In this document: one piece after another, positions 61,500 through 64,000 of the stretch
Layout: every line of letters starts with the position of its first letter
Position numbering within the stretch: the stretch's first letter is position 1
Source: RPQJ01 sp044226195
GTDB taxonomy: Bacteria; Pseudomonadota; Gammaproteobacteria; Steroidobacterales; Steroidobacteraceae
Length of the DNA stretch: 64,000 bases
Direction: 5' to 3'
Assembly (NCBI GenBank): GCA_044226195.1
Contig: JBGAHO010000005.1
Span: 1-64,000 of the forward strand
The notes under the pieces: generated by a model
What the model saw: the letters and a program-made list of their open reading frames with translations, nothing else
What the model was told of the DNA's origin: nothing
Database searches by the model: none
Translations under genes and position numbers: made by a program

Positions 61500-62531
61500 A
61501 TGCCCGCCAATCTCACCCCCGAGTACAAGGCCGCCGCCGAGGCGCTGCGCCAGGCGCGCGATCCGGAAGAACGCCTCGCCTGCCTGCGCGAGATGCTGCG
61601 CGTGATCCCGCGCCACAAGGGCACGGACCACCTGCAGGCGGACCTCAAGCACCGCATCCACGAACTCGACGAGGAACTGCAGGGGCCGAAGCGGGGCGGG
61701 GCCCGCAGTGCGCCGGCGCTCGTGGTGCGGCCGGAAGGTGCCGCGCAGATCGCGTTGCTCGGCGCGCCCAACGCCGGCAAGTCGGCGCTGCACGCCCGGC
61801 TCACGGGGTCGGCGGCGAAGAGCGCGGCCTATCCGTTGACGACGCAGTACCCCGAGCCCGGCATGCTGTCCTGGGAGGACGTGCACTTCCAGTTGCTCGA
61901 CCTGCCGGCCGTCGCGTCGTCGCATCCACTGCCCTGGATCGCGAGCACGCTGCAGACCGCGGACGCGGCGGCGCTCGTGATCGATCTCGCGGACCCGGAC
62001 TGCCTCGATCACGTGGCGGACGTGCAGCGCGAACTCGCCGCGAGGCGGGTGCATCTCTCGCCCGGGTGGCCGGGCGACGCGGCCCGCCAGGCCGAGCCCG
62101 TGCCTGATGCGGACGGGGTGCTCGACCGGTTCCTGCCCACCGTGCTGCTGGCCAACAAGTCCGACCTCCTGTCGCATCCCGAGACCGACCTGCAGGTGCT
62201 GGCCGAGCTGGAAGAACCGCATTTTCCGGTGCTGCTGGTCTCGGCGCAGACCGGGGCCGGGCTCGGCGAGCTCGGTGCCTGGTGGTGGCGCGCACTCGCG
62301 CTGGTGCGCGTCTACACCAAGGCGCCGGGCAAGGCGCAGGAACACGGCCGGCCGTTCACGCTGCGCGCGGGACGACAGACCGTCGGCGACGTGGCGCGGC
62401 TGGTGCACCGCGACATGGCTGCTGCGTTGAAGTACGCTCGGGTGTGGGGCCGGTCCGTCACGGCGGACGGCCAGCACGTCGGTCGCGAGCATCGGCTCGC
62501 CGATCGGGACACGGTCGAACTTCATGGCTAG
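61500..62531 (+). CDS. DRG/OBG-family GTPase with TGS domain
   Basis: The 343-residue protein has a helical N-terminus (about 1-60), a GTPase domain with G1 GAPNAGKSALHARLTGS near residue 85, switch block YPLTTQYPEPGMLSWEDV, G3 reading LLDLPAVAS in place of DxPG, and G4 VLLANKSDLLS. A C-terminal TGS domain begins at VRVYTKAPGKAQEHGRPFTL. This order matches the DRG family, mostly archaeal and eukaryotic; bacterial members are few. It likely binds ribosomes or tRNA-linked factors. It leads a phospholipid gene cluster. Confidence 0.9.
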   Translation: MPANLTPEYKAAAEALRQARDPEERLACLREMLRVIPRHKGTDHLQADLKHRIHELDEELQGPKRGGARSAPALVVRPEGAAQIALLGAPNAGKSALHARLTGSAAKSAAYPLTTQYPEPGMLSWEDVHFQLLDLPAVASSHPLPWIASTLQTADAAALVIDLADPDCLDHVADVQRELAARRVHLSPGWPGDAARQAEPVPDADGVLDRFLPTVLLANKSDLLSHPETDLQVLAELEEPHFPVLLVSAQTGAGLGELGAWWWRALALVRVYTKAPGKAQEHGRPFTLRAGRQTVGDVARLVHRDMAAALKYARVWGRSVTADGQHVGREHRLADRDTVELHG

Positions 62532-62543
62532 GGAAGGGTGGGC

Positions 62544-63170
62544 ATGGCCGAACGGCGGCCGATCGCAACGCGCAACACGCAATGGGCGCAGTCGCTCGCA
62601 CGCCGGGTGGCACGCGCCGGCGTCAGCGCCAATGCCGTCTCGGTCATCGGCGTCGTCTTCGCCTGCGTGGCCGCGGCGGCATTCGTCCTGACACGGGGCC
62701 AGGAGGGTGCGTGGCCCTGGCTCGTCGCGGCGGCCGGCATCCAGGGCCGGCTCATCTGCAACATGATCGACGGCATGGTCGCGGTCGAGCATCGGGGCGC
62801 GACGCCGACCGGGGCGCTCTACAACGACGTGCCGGATCGCATCGCCGACACCGTGATCCTGGTGGCCGCGGGCCATGCCATCGCGCAGCCGGAACTCGGC
62901 TGGGCGTGTGCCGTGGCCGCCATGCTGACAGCCTACGTGCGGGCCCTCGGTGGCGCGCTCGGCACGCCGCAATTCTTCATCGGGCCCCAGGCGAAATCGC
63001 AGCGCATGGCTGTGTTGACCGTGGCCGCGCTCGTCGCGGCGTTGGCTCCCCGCGGGATCGCGGGGCAGGTCGTCCTCGCGGCACTCGCGATCGTGCTGGC
63101 GGGCTCGGTGCTGACGGTCGTCCGCCGGCTGCGCCTGATCGCCGCGGAGCTGAATTCGCGTGGCGCTTGA
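62544..63170 (+). CDS. CDP-alcohol phosphatidyltransferase family protein
   Basis: A 208-residue membrane protein with about six helices. The CDP-OH-P motif region reads GRLICNMIDGMVAVEHRGAT, PTGALYNDVPDRIADT: the core DG and later Asp pair remain, but the first Asp of the consensus is Asn and the AR pair is AV. The same divergent form occurs in a recognisable subfamily that is neighbour to PlsC- and CdsA-like genes. It would transfer a phosphatidyl group to an alcohol; the alcohol is unknown. ATG at 62544 follows GGAAGGG. Confidence 0.85.
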   Translation: MAERRPIATRNTQWAQSLARRVARAGVSANAVSVIGVVFACVAAAAFVLTRGQEGAWPWLVAAAGIQGRLICNMIDGMVAVEHRGATPTGALYNDVPDRIADTVILVAAGHAIAQPELGWACAVAAMLTAYVRALGGALGTPQFFIGPQAKSQRMAVLTVAALVAALAPRGIAGQVVLAALAIVLAGSVLTVVRRLRLIAAELNSRGA

Positions 63171-63807
63171 GCGAGTGATCGCCGCCGGCCTGCGCGGCCT
63201 GTGCCGGCTCGTCACGGGCGCGCACCCGCGCTGGCTGTGCGACCCGCGCAGCACGGCGCCGCGCGTGTACTTCGCCAACCACTGTTCGCACCTCGACACG
63301 CTCGTCGTCTGGAGCACGTTGCCCGACCAACTTCGCGCGCGCACCCGGCCGGTCGCGGCGCGCGATTACTGGGGCCGGGGCGCGATTCGGCGCTACATCG
63401 CCGACCGTGTGTTCCACGCCCTGCTGATCGACCGCAAGTCGGCGGAGGACAAGGCCCTCGCCGACCTGCATCGCCAGGAAACGCTGGATGCAATGACCGC
63501 CGTGCTCGATGCGGGCGAGTCGCTGATCCTCTACCCGGAGGGCACGCGCGGCTCGGGCGAGGCGATCCAGCCGTTCCGGGCCGGGCTCTATCACCTCGCG
63601 CGGGCGCGACCGGCGGTTCCGCTGGTGCCGGTCTATCTCGGCAACCTCGCGCGCATCATGCCGAAGGGCGCGACCCTCCCGGTGCCGATGCAGGGGCAGG
63701 TGGTCTTCGGCCCGACGACACACTTGCTCGCGGACGAGGCGAAGCAGCCGTTCCTCGAGCGCTGCCGCGACGCGGTGGAAGCGCTGGCCGGAGGGCGAGG
63801 TCCATGA
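63160..63807 (+). CDS. 1-acylglycerol-3-phosphate acyltransferase (PlsC-like)
   Basis: The 215-residue acyltransferase has the HxxxxD motif in YFANHCSHLDTLVVW and the acceptor motif LILYPEGTRGSGE, with PLVPVYLGNLARIMPKG after it. It acylates lysophosphatidate or a similar acceptor at the membrane. GTG at 63160 overlaps the preceding gene by 11 bases, and its stop overlaps the next gene as ATGA. Confidence 0.9.
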   Translation: MALERVIAAGLRGLCRLVTGAHPRWLCDPRSTAPRVYFANHCSHLDTLVVWSTLPDQLRARTRPVAARDYWGRGAIRRYIADRVFHALLIDRKSAEDKALADLHRQETLDAMTAVLDAGESLILYPEGTRGSGEAIQPFRAGLYHLARARPAVPLVPVYLGNLARIMPKGATLPVPMQGQVVFGPTTHLLADEAKQPFLERCRDAVEALAGGRGP

Positions 63808-64000
63808 TCCGCGGTCTGCGCGACCCCGAACTGGTGCTGATGATCGCGGGCATCCTCGCCTTCCTCGTGCTCGCGAGCCTCGTCGCGTGGATCATCAAGC
63901 TGCGCGCCAAGCCGGCACCGGTCGAGCCCGGACAGGTACCGAAGGAATCCGCGGTCGACAACCTGATCGCGCGGATCAAGGCCTGGTGGGGCATGGTGAT
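63804..64000 (+). CDS. phosphatidate cytidylyltransferase-like protein, 5' part
   Basis: Only the first 65 residues are present; the gene runs off the window. They hold a first transmembrane helix (LVLMIAGILAFLVLASLVAW) and NLIARIKAWWGMVI, the N-terminal pattern of a CdsA-like branch usually linked to the PlsC-like and CDP-alcohol transferase genes found just upstream. The signature CdsA motif would lie beyond the window edge. Confidence 0.7.
   Translation, partial: MIRGLRDPELVLMIAGILAFLVLASLVAWIIKLRAKPAPVEPGQVPKESAVDNLIARIKAWWGMV

Overview
The window is high-GC DNA, densely packed with genes and with a strictly bacterial gene complement. Family content points to a proteobacterium, probably a gammaproteobacterium: form IC RubisCO with CbbX, UrcA, a WS/DGAT acyltransferase, the YjcH/ActP pair and Fur-type iron control. 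This placement is inferred from families, not from a marker gene. No rRNA, tRNA, CRISPR array, prophage or insertion sequence is visible, and no gene-free stretch exceeds about 300 bases. The organism looks like a facultative autotroph with broad lipid and organic-acid metabolism.

Layout. 1-4 kb: end of an EamA exporter, then mtnP-mtnA-class II aldolase, which fits the DHAP shunt that disposes of methylthioadenosine. 4-6 kb: small membrane and secreted proteins and a saccharopine-dehydrogenase-like reductase. 6-11 kb: acetate symporter yjcH-actP closed by a strong terminator, then a cNMP/CBS/nucleotidyltransferase signalling protein and a DnaQ-like exonuclease. 11-16 kb: nadA-nadB, a DUF885 hydrolase and a cupin. 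16-24 kb: amino-acid permease, WS/DGAT, enoyl-CoA hydratase overlapping a stand-alone receiver, SMP-30 lactonase, a CDF metal exporter overlapping a haloalkane dehalogenase. 24-27.7 kb: an iron locus with a Cyc2-like haem-porin and a Fur-box-controlled pair of cupredoxin and an unusual FTR1 permease fusion. 28-34.6 kb: cbbR divergent from cbbL-cbbS-cbbX-fbp-cbbP, with fbp frameshifted. 36.3 kb: a GEMM-type riboswitch candidate ahead of a small outer-membrane-like protein. 37-40 kb: YkgJ protein and a P2-type ATPase.

40-50.5 kb: a seven-gene minus-strand operon (FAD amine oxidoreductase, patatin lipase, DOMON-like protein, DUF1343/NamZ-like protein, glpD, glpK, and an alkylglycerol-monooxygenase-like desaturase fused to a beta-lactamase-like domain) divergent from a YhhN lysoplasmalogenase. 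Taken together these could take an ether glycerolipid apart to dihydroxyacetone phosphate. I consider this the most interesting candidate system here. 50.5-53.9 kb: small secreted protein, OmpR/EnvZ-type two-component pair, acetoacetate-decarboxylase-like protein. 53.9-61.4 kb: ppdK, urcA, gnd, and zwf-pgl-polysaccharide deacetylase. 61.5-64 kb: a DRG-family GTPase and a phospholipid-synthesis cluster running off the window.

Carbon flow links many of these parts. Calvin-cycle genes, the oxidative pentose phosphate genes (zwf, pgl, gnd, which make ribulose 5-phosphate), PPDK, acetate uptake, and glycerol and MTA salvage all converge on triose phosphates and PEP. The cbb, iron and lipid loci each carry features worth checking: a fusion, a frameshift or a regulatory RNA.
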